DNA from: a bacterium UBP8_UBA817 | GTDB taxonomy: Bacteria > Margulisbacteria > Marinamargulisbacteria > UBA817 | NCBI GenBank assembly: GCA_002296285.1 | Contig: DBHX01000041.1 | Coordinates: 1 to 44,053, forward strand | Length of the DNA: 44,053 nt | Direction of reading: 5' to 3' | Shown: one piece after another, positions 1-8,262 of the stretch | Layout of the letters: every line of letters starts with the position of its first letter | Position numbering within the stretch: position 1 is the first letter of the stretch | Notes under the pieces: model-generated | Databases searched by the model: none | Told to the model about the DNA's origin: nothing | What the model saw: only the letters and a program-made list of their open reading frames with translations | Program-made: the position numbers and the translations under genes

Positions 1-1576
1 CAACATCGGCATCTGTCATGATGACAATTTTATGGTAGCGTAACTTTCTTAATACTATTTCGGTTGTCATTTCTTCTTCTTCTTCGTCAGTGTTTTGTTT
101 TTCAGTGGATAAACTTTTGAGTGCTTCAGGGCCAACCGCCGTGATCAATGATCGGATTTCTTCATTGGCAAGAATTTTATCAAGGCGTGATTTTTCAACG
201 TTAAGAACTTTACCTCGGAGTGGCAGAATGGCTTGAAAGTTACGGTCCCTTCCTTGTTTTGCGGACCCGCCAGCGGAGTCTCCCTCAACAAGAAAAATTT
301 CACATTTCGATGGGTCTTTTTCGGTGCAATCGGCCAGTTTTCCTGGCAATGTAGTGCTTTCTAAGCTTGATTTTCGTCGCGCTAAATCTTGTGCTTTTCG
401 AGCGGCTTCTCGAACCCGTTGTGCTTGCAATGCCTTTGTAATAATAAGTTTGGCTACTTTTGGGTTTGTTTCGATATAGTCGGTTAATCCTTCATCCAAT
501 AATGAATCAACAACCCCTTTGATTTCAGAATTACCAAGCTTGGTTTTGGTTTGTCCTTCAAATTGAGGATTTTGTAATTTTACACTAATAACAGCGGTGA
601 GGCCTTCTCGAAGGTCTTGACCCGTCAGTGCGCTTGACTTGTCTTTTTTAATGAGGTCGTATTTTTTTGCAAATGAATTGATGACTCGAGTTAGCGCCGT
701 TCGAAACCCAGATAAATGAGTTCCGCCTTCTCTGGTTCGAATGTTATTTGCGAATGATGCAATTTGTTCGTCATAATGGTCTGATACATATTGAACCGCC
801 ACTTCTACTTCATAGAGTTCTCGGGATTTTTTTAAGTAGATGGGGGGCGTAAATAACGCTTCTTTATTTTGATTTAAATCTTCGACATACGATGCTATAC
901 CACCTTCAAAACCATAGGTTTGCTTGGCCTCATCTTCAGTTTCAAAATCTCTGAAGTTGTAGAAATTAATGGTTAATCCCCGATTTAAGTAGGCCAATTC
1001 TTTTAATCGGTGTGCGATGGTATCCACGCCAAATTCAACAGTGTCAAAAATTTTAGCGTCTGGTTTAAATTTAATGGTTGTGCCAGTGGCGGCGTCTGGC
1101 GCATCGCTAAATGTTCCAATGGTTTCTTTTGGAATTCCTCTAAAATATTTTTGTGTGTAGTTTTTGCCATCTCGGTTTACGGACACTTCTAACCATTCAG
1201 CCAATGCATTTACTACAGATACCCCAACGCCATGAAGTCCACCGGATACTTTGTACCCTTCACCTTCGAATTTACCACCGGCATGCAACGTTGTTAAAAC
1301 AACTTCAACGGCGGGCATGTTTTTTTCTTTGTGAGTGTCAATTGGAATTCCTCGACCGTTGTCTTTAACCGTAATGATATTATCTTTGTCAACAATAATA
1401 TCGATGTCCGTGCAATATCCGGCCATGGCTTCATCCACACTATTATCAACCACTTCATAAATTAAATGGTTAAGACCATTAATTCCTGTGGTCCCAATGT
1501 ACATGCCAGGACGCTTTCGAACGGCTTCTAGCCCTTCCAATACTTTTATATGATCTGCACCATAATTTTGACTCAT
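1..1576 (-). CDS. gyrB: DNA gyrase subunit B, 5' portion (runs off the left edge)
   Basis: ATP-driven subunit of DNA gyrase, which introduces negative supercoils together with GyrA. The first 525 codons are visible. The N-terminus has the GHKL ATPase block (KVLEGLEAVRKRPGMYIG, then EVVDNSVDEA, DNGRGIP and GGLHGVG), followed by the transducer domain. The TOPRIM domain begins with EGDSAGGSA (E at about residue 431), and the window ends within its MTDADV acidic motif. The start ATG at 1574-1576 gives the canonical MSxxYxAxxIKVLEGL beginning. The motif wording is closer to Firmicutes/Cyanobacteria-type GyrB than to enterobacterial GyrB, which is a weak taxonomic hint. The Toprim end and tail lie outside the window. 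ParE is the usual confounder; the start and wording favour GyrB. Confidence 0.96.
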   Translation of the reverse strand, partial: MSQNYGADHIKVLEGLEAVRKRPGMYIGTTGINGLNHLIYEVVDNSVDEAMAGYCTDIDIIVDKDNIITVKDNGRGIPIDTHKEKNMPAVEVVLTTLHAGGKFEGEGYKVSGGLHGVGVSVVNALAEWLEVSVNRDGKNYTQKYFRGIPKETIGTFSDAPDAATGTTIKFKPDAKIFDTVEFGVDTIAHRLKELAYLNRGLTINFYNFRDFETEDEAKQTYGFEGGIASYVEDLNQNKEALFTPPIYLKKSRELYEVEVAVQYVSDHYDEQIASFANNIRTREGGTHLSGFRTALTRVINSFAKKYDLIKKDKSSALTGQDLREGLTAVISVKLQNPQFEGQTKTKLGNSEIKGVVDSLLDEGLTDYIETNPKVAKLIITKALQAQRVREAARKAQDLARRKSSLESTTLPGKLADCTEKDPSKCEIFLVEGDSAGGSAKQGRDRNFQAILPLRGKVLNVEKSRLDKILANEEIRSLITAVGPEALKSLSTEKQNTDEEEEEMTTEIVLRKLRYHKIVIMTDADV

Positions 1577-1657
1577 ATTATCACTCGCTTATATTTATAA
1601 ATTAGAAATTCATGCAACATAATCTCTAAAAGACAATTTTGCAATTTTCTTTTGATT

Positions 1658-1666
1658 AGTATAGCA
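1658..1666 (-). promoter_or_regulatory. candidate extended -10 promoter for gyrB
   Basis: On the minus strand this reads TGCTATACT, a TGn plus TATACT extended -10, about 80 bases before the gyrB ATG. An upstream -35 is weak (TTTCAA at a 17-base spacing). The leader downstream is AT-rich. Prediction by eye only. Confidence 0.35.
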
Positions 1667-1850
1667 TGACTTAGCCTCAATTGAAATTGTTTATTTCAAT
1701 TTATTGCGCTTTATTTTTCTCCTGTTTTAAAAATTTTAAAAAACAGCTGTTACACCATTCGTTTTTTGATGAACGTTAAATTAAGGGTTTTTTATTAGTG
1801 AATATATTGAATCTCTTCACTTGCATTCATAATAAATGGATGGGCGATGT

Positions 1851-1893
1851 TGTTTACCCATGTCTTTAAGGTAGATAAAGGTATGGGTAAACA
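1851..1893. other. long hairpin in the gap between gyrB and the upstream gene
   Basis: The 341-base gap 1577-1917 holds no credible gene. It contains this inverted repeat: arms 1851-1861 and 1883-1893 are perfect 11-base complements, followed inward by two G-U type positions and five more pairs (1864-1868 with 1876-1880), leaving a 7-base loop. As RNA it would be an almost continuous 18-pair stem. It lies just past the stop codon of the gene at 1918-2697 and before gyrB, so it may be a transcript-end or processing structure. No T-run follows on either strand, so it is not a classic intrinsic terminator. Confidence 0.5.
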
Positions 1894-1910
1894 TGTATGG
1901 TCAATGATTG

Positions 1911-1928
1911 CGTGCGATTATTCGCACG
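1911..1928. other. short GC-rich hairpin across a stop codon
   Basis: CGTGCG and CGCACG arms separated by six bases; the loop contains the stop codon of the minus-strand gene that ends at 1918. It is next to the longer hairpin at 1851-1893. The two together may form the 3' end structure of that transcript. No T-run. Confidence 0.35.
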
Positions 1929-2697
1929 TTGGTTCAGATGCTACTTTTTCTCCGTTTTTTATCCAATCGCCTGGAAAGTACTCGACTGCATTTGAGTCTG
2001 TATATTTAACTTTTAGTTGAAATGCAACGAGTTCACTGGATCTGCAATATTTAATAGTTGCAACTTCTGTTCCAGCTGCATTTTTAAGTGTGCCCGTGAT
2101 TGCATGGGATTTGAATTCAGCATTGGTACTTCCATCAAATGCCGGAATATCACTGCCCTCCATATGGCCAGTGAGTTTATCAGTGCTTTCGGGTATGCTC
2201 ATTTCTATATTTTCAAGATTGAATCGCCCTTTTGTTCCAACGAGAGGGTTTAATACAGACAATTTTGCTTTTACGGTATAGATAATCTCATTATTTGAGT
2301 TGAGTTCATTGTATTCAAATGCATTTGAAACGAATTCATATTTCCCATTATCATACGTTGCCGACGGATCAATGGTTACATCCATTTCTTTGATGTCAAC
2401 AACGTTGTTGATTTTGTACCTAAAGTATTGATTACTGTCACCGTTACTTGTTTGGATGAATCCTTGGACAGTATTGTCTACTTGACTGCAAAGTGCGCTT
2501 TCAACTCCGTCTGAAACGGTTGATCCATCGCTTAATGTTAATGTGATTCCTGATTTTTGCACATTGGTTTCCTTGTAGCTCAAGTCACCATAAGTAAATG
2601 TGTATCCAGAATCAGTATCACAATTCATGCCAGCGTGACTGGCCACTGATATTATTGGCAGGCTGATCATTGCCAATATGGCAATTCTAACGCCCAT
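1918..2697 (-). CDS. secreted protein of unknown function, 259 aa
   Basis: Not recognised. The N-terminus MGVRIAILAMISLPIISVASHAG looks like a Sec signal peptide (one Arg, a hydrophobic core, likely cleavage after SHA). The mature part is rich in Thr, Ser, Asn and acidic residues, with beta-strand-like alternation and three Cys (near MNCDTD, ALCSQV and YCRSSE) plus a C-terminal PTCE, so disulfides are possible. This suggests a periplasmic or outer-surface beta-rich protein. Its ATG overlaps the stop of the upstream small ORF by one base (TAATG), so the two are probably translated together. A strong hairpin follows its stop codon. Confidence 0.75.
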   Translation of the reverse strand: MGVRIAILAMISLPIISVASHAGMNCDTDSGYTFTYGDLSYKETNVQKSGITLTLSDGSTVSDGVESALCSQVDNTVQGFIQTSNGDSNQYFRYKINNVVDIKEMDVTIDPSATYDNGKYEFVSNAFEYNELNSNNEIIYTVKAKLSVLNPLVGTKGRFNLENIEMSIPESTDKLTGHMEGSDIPAFDGSTNAEFKSHAITGTLKNAAGTEVATIKYCRSSELVAFQLKVKYTDSNAVEYFPGDWIKNGEKVASEPTCE

Positions 2698-2882
2698 TAG
2701 TTTTTACTTCCTTTTTGAATTTCTTTAACCGAAGTTAAGATTTTAAATTCAGATGTGCTTAACTCTGGGGATGTGTCTTGGTTTGTGCAACTAACAAATA
2801 ACCCCATCAATATAATAATTAGTACTATTTGATTATGAAAAAATGTTGAGGTGTCTTCACATGCCGTGTTTTTGTGGGACAT
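2697..2882 (-). CDS. small possible lipoprotein
   Basis: Short reading frame of 61 codons containing a hydrophobic stretch (IVLIIILMGLFVSC) that ends in a lipobox-like LFVSC, followed by a polar TNQDTSPE segment. This is the pattern of a lipid-anchored protein. The start is doubtful: from ATG 2882 there are about 17 polar, partly acidic residues before the hydrophobic core, unusual for a signal peptide, and no Shine-Dalgarno sequence is visible. No ATG lies at a better place. It overlaps the next gene by one base (TAATG). Its start region is only a few bases from the divergent gene on the plus strand, leaving no room for two normal promoters between the start codons. Confidence 0.45.
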   Translation of the reverse strand: MSHKNTACEDTSTFFHNQIVLIIILMGLFVSCTNQDTSPELSTSEFKILTSVKEIQKGSKN

Positions 2883-2884
2883 TC

Positions 2885-3871
2885 ATGATTATTTATGGTT
2901 CATGGTACGATGGGGCTATGATTGTTTTGCAATGCAATGACGCATATTTTAATTGGCTGAAATTATTATTGGAGTCATTAACTGCACAGGGAATAGGCAT
3001 TCCATTGTTTGTGTCCATATATAATGGAACCAATGATATGGCGGCTCAGTGCCAATTGTTGTATCCGAATTGCACGGTTGAATTGGATATGATTAATACC
3101 TATGGGTTGCCAATGGATCAATTTTCTCTTCGTGATTGCATGACCAATCGTAAGGTGTTTGTTTTGTCAGATGTGGTCGATCGATTGGACCCAGATTGGG
3201 TACTTTTATTGGATGTGGATACGATATGTCGACAACCCTTCACACATTGGATTGATCAGTTGTTGATAGATGGCATTGATGTTGCTGTGGTTAAGAATTT
3301 GCATGATGATCCAGTTCGGAAATACAGTTCAAGTACGGTATTTATTTCAAGGAAAGCGTACCCATTTGTATATCAATGGGAGTGGTTTGTATCTCAATGG
3401 GAGGTGGTTGGTGAGCGTGCGTTTGAATTTGGCTGGGATCAACTATCGTTAAATTTTACAATTCATGCATTTTTTGATGTTAAGTACTCATTTCTAAAAC
3501 GTCGTTATTTTGTGGATGATGGGTTTCATGCAGATGCCTATTTTTGGACGTGGGGAACGCCGGTTCAATCCATGAAATCGACGGTGTATGAGTTTTTTAA
3601 TGAGCATAAGTTGGGAAACTCATTAACATTAGCTGCGGCTGAGAATTATATGAACCAATTTTTTAATTTGAAAGAGTATCGAGCTGCATTTCCGTTTGCT
3701 CATCAGATTGTCATGCAGGATCCAAGCAACTGTCATGCGATGTTTGTGTTGGGGACGGTGTATATGATGGCGTTAAATAATTATTCAATGGCCAAGCAAA
3801 TATTTTTAGCTCTTCAAGATGCCTCGTATCGAGTGGATGATTGCCAAGATTACTTGGATGCTATGAAATAA
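2885..3871 (+). CDS. glycosyltransferase-like (GT-A fold) protein with C-terminal TPR-like helices
   Basis: Probable sugar-nucleotide-dependent glycosyltransferase; substrate unknown. The N-terminal MIVLQCNDAYFNWLKLLLES looks like the first Rossmann-type strand and helix of a GT-A domain. VLLLDVDTICRQPF contains a DxD metal/nucleotide-sugar motif, and GWDQLSLN resembles the downstream WxDQ-type acceptor-site motif of such enzymes. The last 70 residues (NLKEYRAAFPFAHQIV, then NCHAMFVLGTVYMMA) look like one or two TPR units. No signal peptide, so probably cytoplasmic. The start is uncertain: ATG 2885 follows a GGGA, ATG 2918 starts exactly at the first strand, and ATG 2843 would overlap the divergent gene. 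The 3' end overlaps convergent tyrS by 11 bases. Confidence 0.6.
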   Translation: MIIYGSWYDGAMIVLQCNDAYFNWLKLLLESLTAQGIGIPLFVSIYNGTNDMAAQCQLLYPNCTVELDMINTYGLPMDQFSLRDCMTNRKVFVLSDVVDRLDPDWVLLLDVDTICRQPFTHWIDQLLIDGIDVAVVKNLHDDPVRKYSSSTVFISRKAYPFVYQWEWFVSQWEVVGERAFEFGWDQLSLNFTIHAFFDVKYSFLKRRYFVDDGFHADAYFWTWGTPVQSMKSTVYEFFNEHKLGNSLTLAAAENYMNQFFNLKEYRAAFPFAHQIVMQDPSNCHAMFVLGTVYMMALNNYSMAKQIFLALQDASYRVDDCQDYLDAMK

Positions 3872-5036
3872 TTTTTACAAATTTTCGCTTTCCGACTTTG
3901 ATAATGGTATTGTTTTCTGGAAGAAATTCATGGCTTGGGTTGGATATTCTTTCCTCGTTAATGGACACCGCTCCTTGTTCTAAAAGTCGACGGGCTTCTT
4001 TTTTTGAGGGGGCCAATTGTTGATCACAAATAAAATTAATTAAGTTTAGTGGGTGGTTATCTGTAATTTGAATTTCTGGAATGTCATTGGGAATGGCTTT
4101 TTTTGAAAATACATTGATAAAGTTTTCTCTTGCTTTTTGAGCGTCATTAGGGGAGTGAAATTTTTCAACAATCGTGGTCGCCAAATCAAGTTTAATGTTT
4201 CTAGGATTTTCACCATCTTGCAATTTTTTTTCGATGGTTTTCAATTCATTTTCAATGGGGTTGGTTAATAATGTGATGTATCGAATAATAAGTTCATCTG
4301 GAATGGACATGCATTTGCCAAACATGTCATTCGGTGTATCCAGTATGGCAATGTGATTGTTGAGTGATTTGCTCATTTTTTGAACCCCATCCAACCCTTC
4401 TAAAATGGGCAGTGTTAGAACGGTTTGTGGTGGTTGTCCGGATTCCTTTTGCAAATGTCTTCCCACCAAAAGATTAAACTTTTGATCGGTTCCGCCAATT
4501 TCAATGTCATTTTTTAAATGCACAGAATCATAGCCTTGCAATAACGGGTATAAAAATTCATGAATGCTAATGGGAATGTTGCCTTTAAATCGTTTTGAAA
4601 AGTCATCTCGTTCAAGCATTCTTGCAACCGTGTATTTGGCGCACAATGATACCATTTCTGATGGACTGAGTTGATTCAGCCATGTTGAATTGTATACAAC
4701 CGTTGTCTTTGTTTCATCCAATACCTTAAATACTTGGTTTAGGTAGGTGTCAGCGTTTGTTTTTACATCGGCTTCAGAGAGTGGTTTTCGTGTGGCTGAT
4801 TTTCCCGTGGGATCCCCAATGCGAGCCGTGAAATCTCCAATCAAAAAAATGATCTCATGTCCCATTTTTTGAAATTGGGCCAGTTGATTTAAAATGACAT
4901 AATGCCCAAGGTGTAGATCAGGGGCTGATGGATCTGCACCCCATTTAATGGTTTTTTTGGGGCCATTAAATAATGAGTCAATATTGTCTGAATCGGTAAT
5001 AATATCTTCATATAAATCATGATTAATTGCTGACAT
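3861..5036 (-). CDS. tyrS: tyrosyl-tRNA synthetase
   Basis: Class I aminoacyl-tRNA synthetase that charges tRNA-Tyr. The HIGH-type motif is HLGH (residues 42-45, in DPSAPDLHLGHY); the KMSKS loop is KMSKS at about 220-224. A C-terminal S4 RNA-binding domain is seen in the last 60 residues (SKKEARRLLEQGAVSIN). At about 391 residues it fits the TyrS2/TyrZ branch. I place the start at ATG 5036; a TTG at 5078 would add 14 residues but has no Shine-Dalgarno sequence and adds nothing conserved. It is convergent with the glycosyltransferase-like gene, overlapping by 11 bases, and divergent from the PBP gene. Confidence 0.95.
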   Translation of the reverse strand: MSAINHDLYEDIITDSDNIDSLFNGPKKTIKWGADPSAPDLHLGHYVILNQLAQFQKMGHEIIFLIGDFTARIGDPTGKSATRKPLSEADVKTNADTYLNQVFKVLDETKTTVVYNSTWLNQLSPSEMVSLCAKYTVARMLERDDFSKRFKGNIPISIHEFLYPLLQGYDSVHLKNDIEIGGTDQKFNLLVGRHLQKESGQPPQTVLTLPILEGLDGVQKMSKSLNNHIAILDTPNDMFGKCMSIPDELIIRYITLLTNPIENELKTIEKKLQDGENPRNIKLDLATTIVEKFHSPNDAQKARENFINVFSKKAIPNDIPEIQITDNHPLNLINFICDQQLAPSKKEARRLLEQGAVSINEERISNPSHEFLPENNTIIKVGKRKFVKIIS

Positions 5037-5137
5037 GATTTTATTATATGGTGTCTTTTCATTTGCGTCGAATATCAAGTGGAATAATTGATCATTTTGA
5101 TTTAAACTATTACCTAACTGTATAAGAGGAGTTTCAC

Positions 5138-7276
5138 GTGATTTTTAGATCCAAACGAGCCATTGGTAAACTATCTCGATCATCTTCGTCTGCAAGATTT
5201 GGTCGGTCCTCAAATCGGTTCGATTTTTTTAAACGAATTGGTTTGAAGTTATTTAAATTTTCAGCAATTATGGGCGGAATTGGTGTATTAATTGTGGTAT
5301 TGGTGTCCATGTTTTATTCAAGAAAACTCCCAGATATTGAGTCCATTAGCACCTATATCCCTGCGGAAACCACTAAAATATATTCTGCCGATGGGATTAT
5401 TTTGGCGGAACTTCATCAAGAAGAAAATCGAATACGAATCCCAATTGATAATATTTCAAAAACGTTGCAAAAAACAGTTATTGCAATGGAAGATACTGAT
5501 TTTTACAAACACAATGGAATTAATATCAAAGGAATTTTACGGGCATTGTACCGAGATATTATTGCCATGGCGTTTGTTGAGGGTGGCTCAACATTAACTC
5601 AGCAGTTGGCTAGAAATTTGTTTCTTGAAAAGCATAAAAAAATTGAGCGTAAGATCAAAGAAGTGTTAATGGCGATTGAAATTGAAAGAAAGTATACCAA
5701 GACGGAAATTTTGGAACTTTATTTGAATCAAGTGTATTGGGGGCATAATGCGTATGGAATTGAGTCAGCGTCTCAGATGTACTATGGCAAAAAATCCAGT
5801 GATTTAACGTTGGCTGAAGCGGCCGGTTTGGTTGGTATGTTAAAAGGTCCGGAGTTATTTAGTCCATTTCGTTATTTTAATCGGTTTAAAAAGCGCCAAC
5901 GGGTTGTTTTAAAGCGGATGCAACAGTTAAAGCTGATTACGGCCGAGCAGGTGGAAGATGCTTACAATGAAAATATAGCATTGGCGAGTCGTAAGCGTCA
6001 TCGGTATAAGGCCGGATTTTTTACCAGTTATGTGGTTGATCAACTGGTGGATATGTATGGTGAAGAGGCCTTGTATACCTCAGGAATGAAGGTGTATACA
6101 ACGCTTAATTATGAGTTGCAGAAACATGCGGAAACGGTGGTTAAGAAATTTAGAGACTATGGAAATCAAGTTTTTGTGTTAAAGGGTGAGCGCTACCCTA
6201 GTTTAAATTATAAAGAAGCCTCTCTTTTAGCGGTTGATCCACGCAATGGGTATGTGATTGCCATGCAAGGTGGGGTTGATTTTTCTGAGTCTCAATTTAA
6301 TCGAACTGTTCAGGCTCAGCGACAACCTGGGTCTGCATTTAAGCCGTTTGTTTATTTGGCGGCATTTGATAAAGGGTTTTCACCAGGGACCATTGTTTCG
6401 GATACGCCAGTAACATTCAATACCATTGAGGGGCCATATTCGCCAAAAAACTATACGTTAAAGTATTCAGGGAACTTACCCATTCGACGGGCATTTGAAA
6501 AATCAGTCAATGTTATTGCGGTTAAACTTAATGATTTGGTTAATCCAAAAACAGTCGTATCATTTGCTAAAAAATCGGGCATAACTTCACCAATGAATCC
6601 CGTTTTATCTTTGCCCTTGGGGGCGAATGAAGTGAGCATGATGGAACTCATGCAGTCGTACATGGTATTTGCAAATTATGGTAAAAAGGTTCACCCGGTT
6701 TCGATTCTTCGTATTGAAGATCGAAATGGGGTGCCACTGTTTAAGCATCGATTTAAAGATGAACAAGTATTGGATGAAAATCTTGTTGCCACTTTGGTTG
6801 ATACCATGCGGGGGATTGTGGATTATGGAACCGGTCGTGGAGCTAAATTGCCCCGTCCCATTGCGGGAAAGACGGGAACCACCTCGGATTATAAAGATGC
6901 TTGGTTTTTTGGATTTGTTCCGCAACTCGTGTGTGCAACATGGGTTGGAAATGATGATAATGATCCAATGAATAAAGTAACCGGTGGTTGGGTTCCAGCT
7001 CAAATGTGGAAAGAATTTATGAAAAAGGCTTTGGCGGGTGTGTCTGCTCAAGATTTTAAATACCCGAATGGAATGGTGAAGCGGCGGGTTAATTGGGATA
7101 CAAAGCTATTGGCATCCGCAGATACCCCAGAAGATGCCAAGGTTACCATAGAAAAGTATTGGATTGGTACTGAACCAACAGAATTTGATACTATTGAATT
7201 AATTGAAAAGGTAAAGTTTCAAGCCAAGCAAAAGGAAGAAGAAGAAAGCTTGGTGAGTGACTTTTTTAATATGTGA
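5138..7276 (+). CDS. class A penicillin-binding protein 1A (transglycosylase/transpeptidase)
   Basis: Bifunctional peptidoglycan synthase acting on the outer face of the inner membrane. A basic cytoplasmic N-terminus is followed by one membrane segment (about residues 40-62, IMGGIGVLIVVLVSMFY). The GT51 glycosyltransferase domain shows catalytic Glu118 in AMEDTDFYKHNGI and GGSTLTQQLARNLFL. The transpeptidase domain shows SAFK with Ser399 and Lys402, SVN ending at Asn458, and KTG at 578-580. Length 712 is normal for PBP1A-type enzymes, and it lacks a long C-terminal extension. The start is GTG 5138 with a good Shine-Dalgarno sequence (AAGAGGA) seven bases upstream. trxB follows 14 bases after the stop, suggesting cotranscription. 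Confidence 0.95.
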   Translation: MIFRSKRAIGKLSRSSSSARFGRSSNRFDFFKRIGLKLFKFSAIMGGIGVLIVVLVSMFYSRKLPDIESISTYIPAETTKIYSADGIILAELHQEENRIRIPIDNISKTLQKTVIAMEDTDFYKHNGINIKGILRALYRDIIAMAFVEGGSTLTQQLARNLFLEKHKKIERKIKEVLMAIEIERKYTKTEILELYLNQVYWGHNAYGIESASQMYYGKKSSDLTLAEAAGLVGMLKGPELFSPFRYFNRFKKRQRVVLKRMQQLKLITAEQVEDAYNENIALASRKRHRYKAGFFTSYVVDQLVDMYGEEALYTSGMKVYTTLNYELQKHAETVVKKFRDYGNQVFVLKGERYPSLNYKEASLLAVDPRNGYVIAMQGGVDFSESQFNRTVQAQRQPGSAFKPFVYLAAFDKGFSPGTIVSDTPVTFNTIEGPYSPKNYTLKYSGNLPIRRAFEKSVNVIAVKLNDLVNPKTVVSFAKKSGITSPMNPVLSLPLGANEVSMMELMQSYMVFANYGKKVHPVSILRIEDRNGVPLFKHRFKDEQVLDENLVATLVDTMRGIVDYGTGRGAKLPRPIAGKTGTTSDYKDAWFFGFVPQLVCATWVGNDDNDPMNKVTGGWVPAQMWKEFMKKALAGVSAQDFKYPNGMVKRRVNWDTKLLASADTPEDAKVTIEKYWIGTEPTEFDTIELIEKVKFQAKQKEEEESLVSDFFNM

Positions 7277-7290
7277 TAAGGGAGTTACCA

Positions 7291-8262
7291 ATGTCGTTAG
7301 AAAATGAAATCAATCAAACTAAACAGGTCATTATTATTGGATCGGGTCCAGCTGGGCATACGGCGGCCATTTATGCCGCGCGTGCTCGATTAAATCCGAT
7401 TATGTTTGAGGGGGAGTATGCCGCAGGAGTTGCCGCAGGTGGGCAGTTAACCACAACCACGGATGTTGAGAATTTTCCCGGGTTTCCAAAAGGCATTATG
7501 GGGCCAGAGTTGATGTTTGCAATGCGGGAACAATCGATTCATTGTGGGGCAACGATTTATACTAAAACGGTGGATGCTGTTGATTTTTCACAGCGGCCAT
7601 TTAAAGTGTCGGGTGGATTTGGTGATATTTTTGCTCATGTGGTGATTATTGCCACGGGTGCAACGGCCAAGAGACTTCATTTGAAGGGCGAAGATGTCTA
7701 TTGGCAAAAAGGTATTTCTGCGTGTGCTGTTTGTGATGGTGCATTGCCAATATTTAGGGACAAGCCATTGGTGGTGATAGGTGGTGGTGATTCTGCAGTC
7801 GAAGAAGCTAGTTTTTTAACTAAGTTTGCATCAAAGGTGACCTTGCTTGTTCGAAAAGATCATTTAAGAGCCTCCAAAGTGATGCAGGAGCGAGCATTTA
7901 ATAACGATAAGATTGATATTAAATGGAATACGGAGGCTGAAGAAGTGATTGGGGATCAATTGATGACGCAAATAAAAATAAAAAATAATCTAACGTTGGA
8001 ATCATCGGTGATTGACGCCAATGGGTTGTTTTATGCGATTGGGCATGAGCCCAATACCGGTTTTTTAAACGGTCAATTAACCACGGATGATTCCGGTTAT
8101 GTTATTACCAAGGGAACATCCATGCATACCAGTGTTGAGGGGGTATTTGCTTCTGGGGATGTGCAAGATCATGTGTATCGCCAGGCCATTACTTCTGCTG
8201 GATCTGGTTGTATGGCCGCGCTGGATGCAGAGCGTTACTTAACTGAAAAAGGACTTATTTGA
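7291..8262 (+). CDS. trxB: thioredoxin reductase
   Basis: NADPH- and FAD-dependent reductase of thioredoxin, cytoplasmic. The FAD-binding GSGPAG is at residues 17-22; the redox-active CAVC is at Cys145 and Cys148; the NADPH-binding GGGDSAVEEA follows, then the second FAD motif with ASGDVQDH near the C-terminus. 323 residues is the usual size. I choose ATG 7291 because AAGGGAG lies just upstream; the GTG at 7273 would overlap the preceding stop and adds only six residues. It appears to be the middle gene of a PBP1A-trxB-secreted protein unit. Confidence 0.95.
   Translation: MSLENEINQTKQVIIIGSGPAGHTAAIYAARARLNPIMFEGEYAAGVAAGGQLTTTTDVENFPGFPKGIMGPELMFAMREQSIHCGATIYTKTVDAVDFSQRPFKVSGGFGDIFAHVVIIATGATAKRLHLKGEDVYWQKGISACAVCDGALPIFRDKPLVVIGGGDSAVEEASFLTKFASKVTLLVRKDHLRASKVMQERAFNNDKIDIKWNTEAEEVIGDQLMTQIKIKNNLTLESSVIDANGLFYAIGHEPNTGFLNGQLTTDDSGYVITKGTSMHTSVEGVFASGDVQDHVYRQAITSAGSGCMAALDAERYLTEKGLI

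Noticed and set aside
5037..5078. TTG 5078 as the tyrS start
   Set aside because: No Shine-Dalgarno sequence and the added 14 residues are not conserved in TyrS; ATG 5036 fits better.
5097..5126. TTGATT plus TATAAG as a promoter for the PBP gene
   Set aside because: The -10 overlaps the Shine-Dalgarno sequence (5124-5130), so transcription would begin after the ribosome site; the promoter must be elsewhere.
6605..7051. 148-codon minus-strand frame inside the PBP gene
   Set aside because: Antisense shadow of a well-supported gene, with no recognisable domain or ribosome site.
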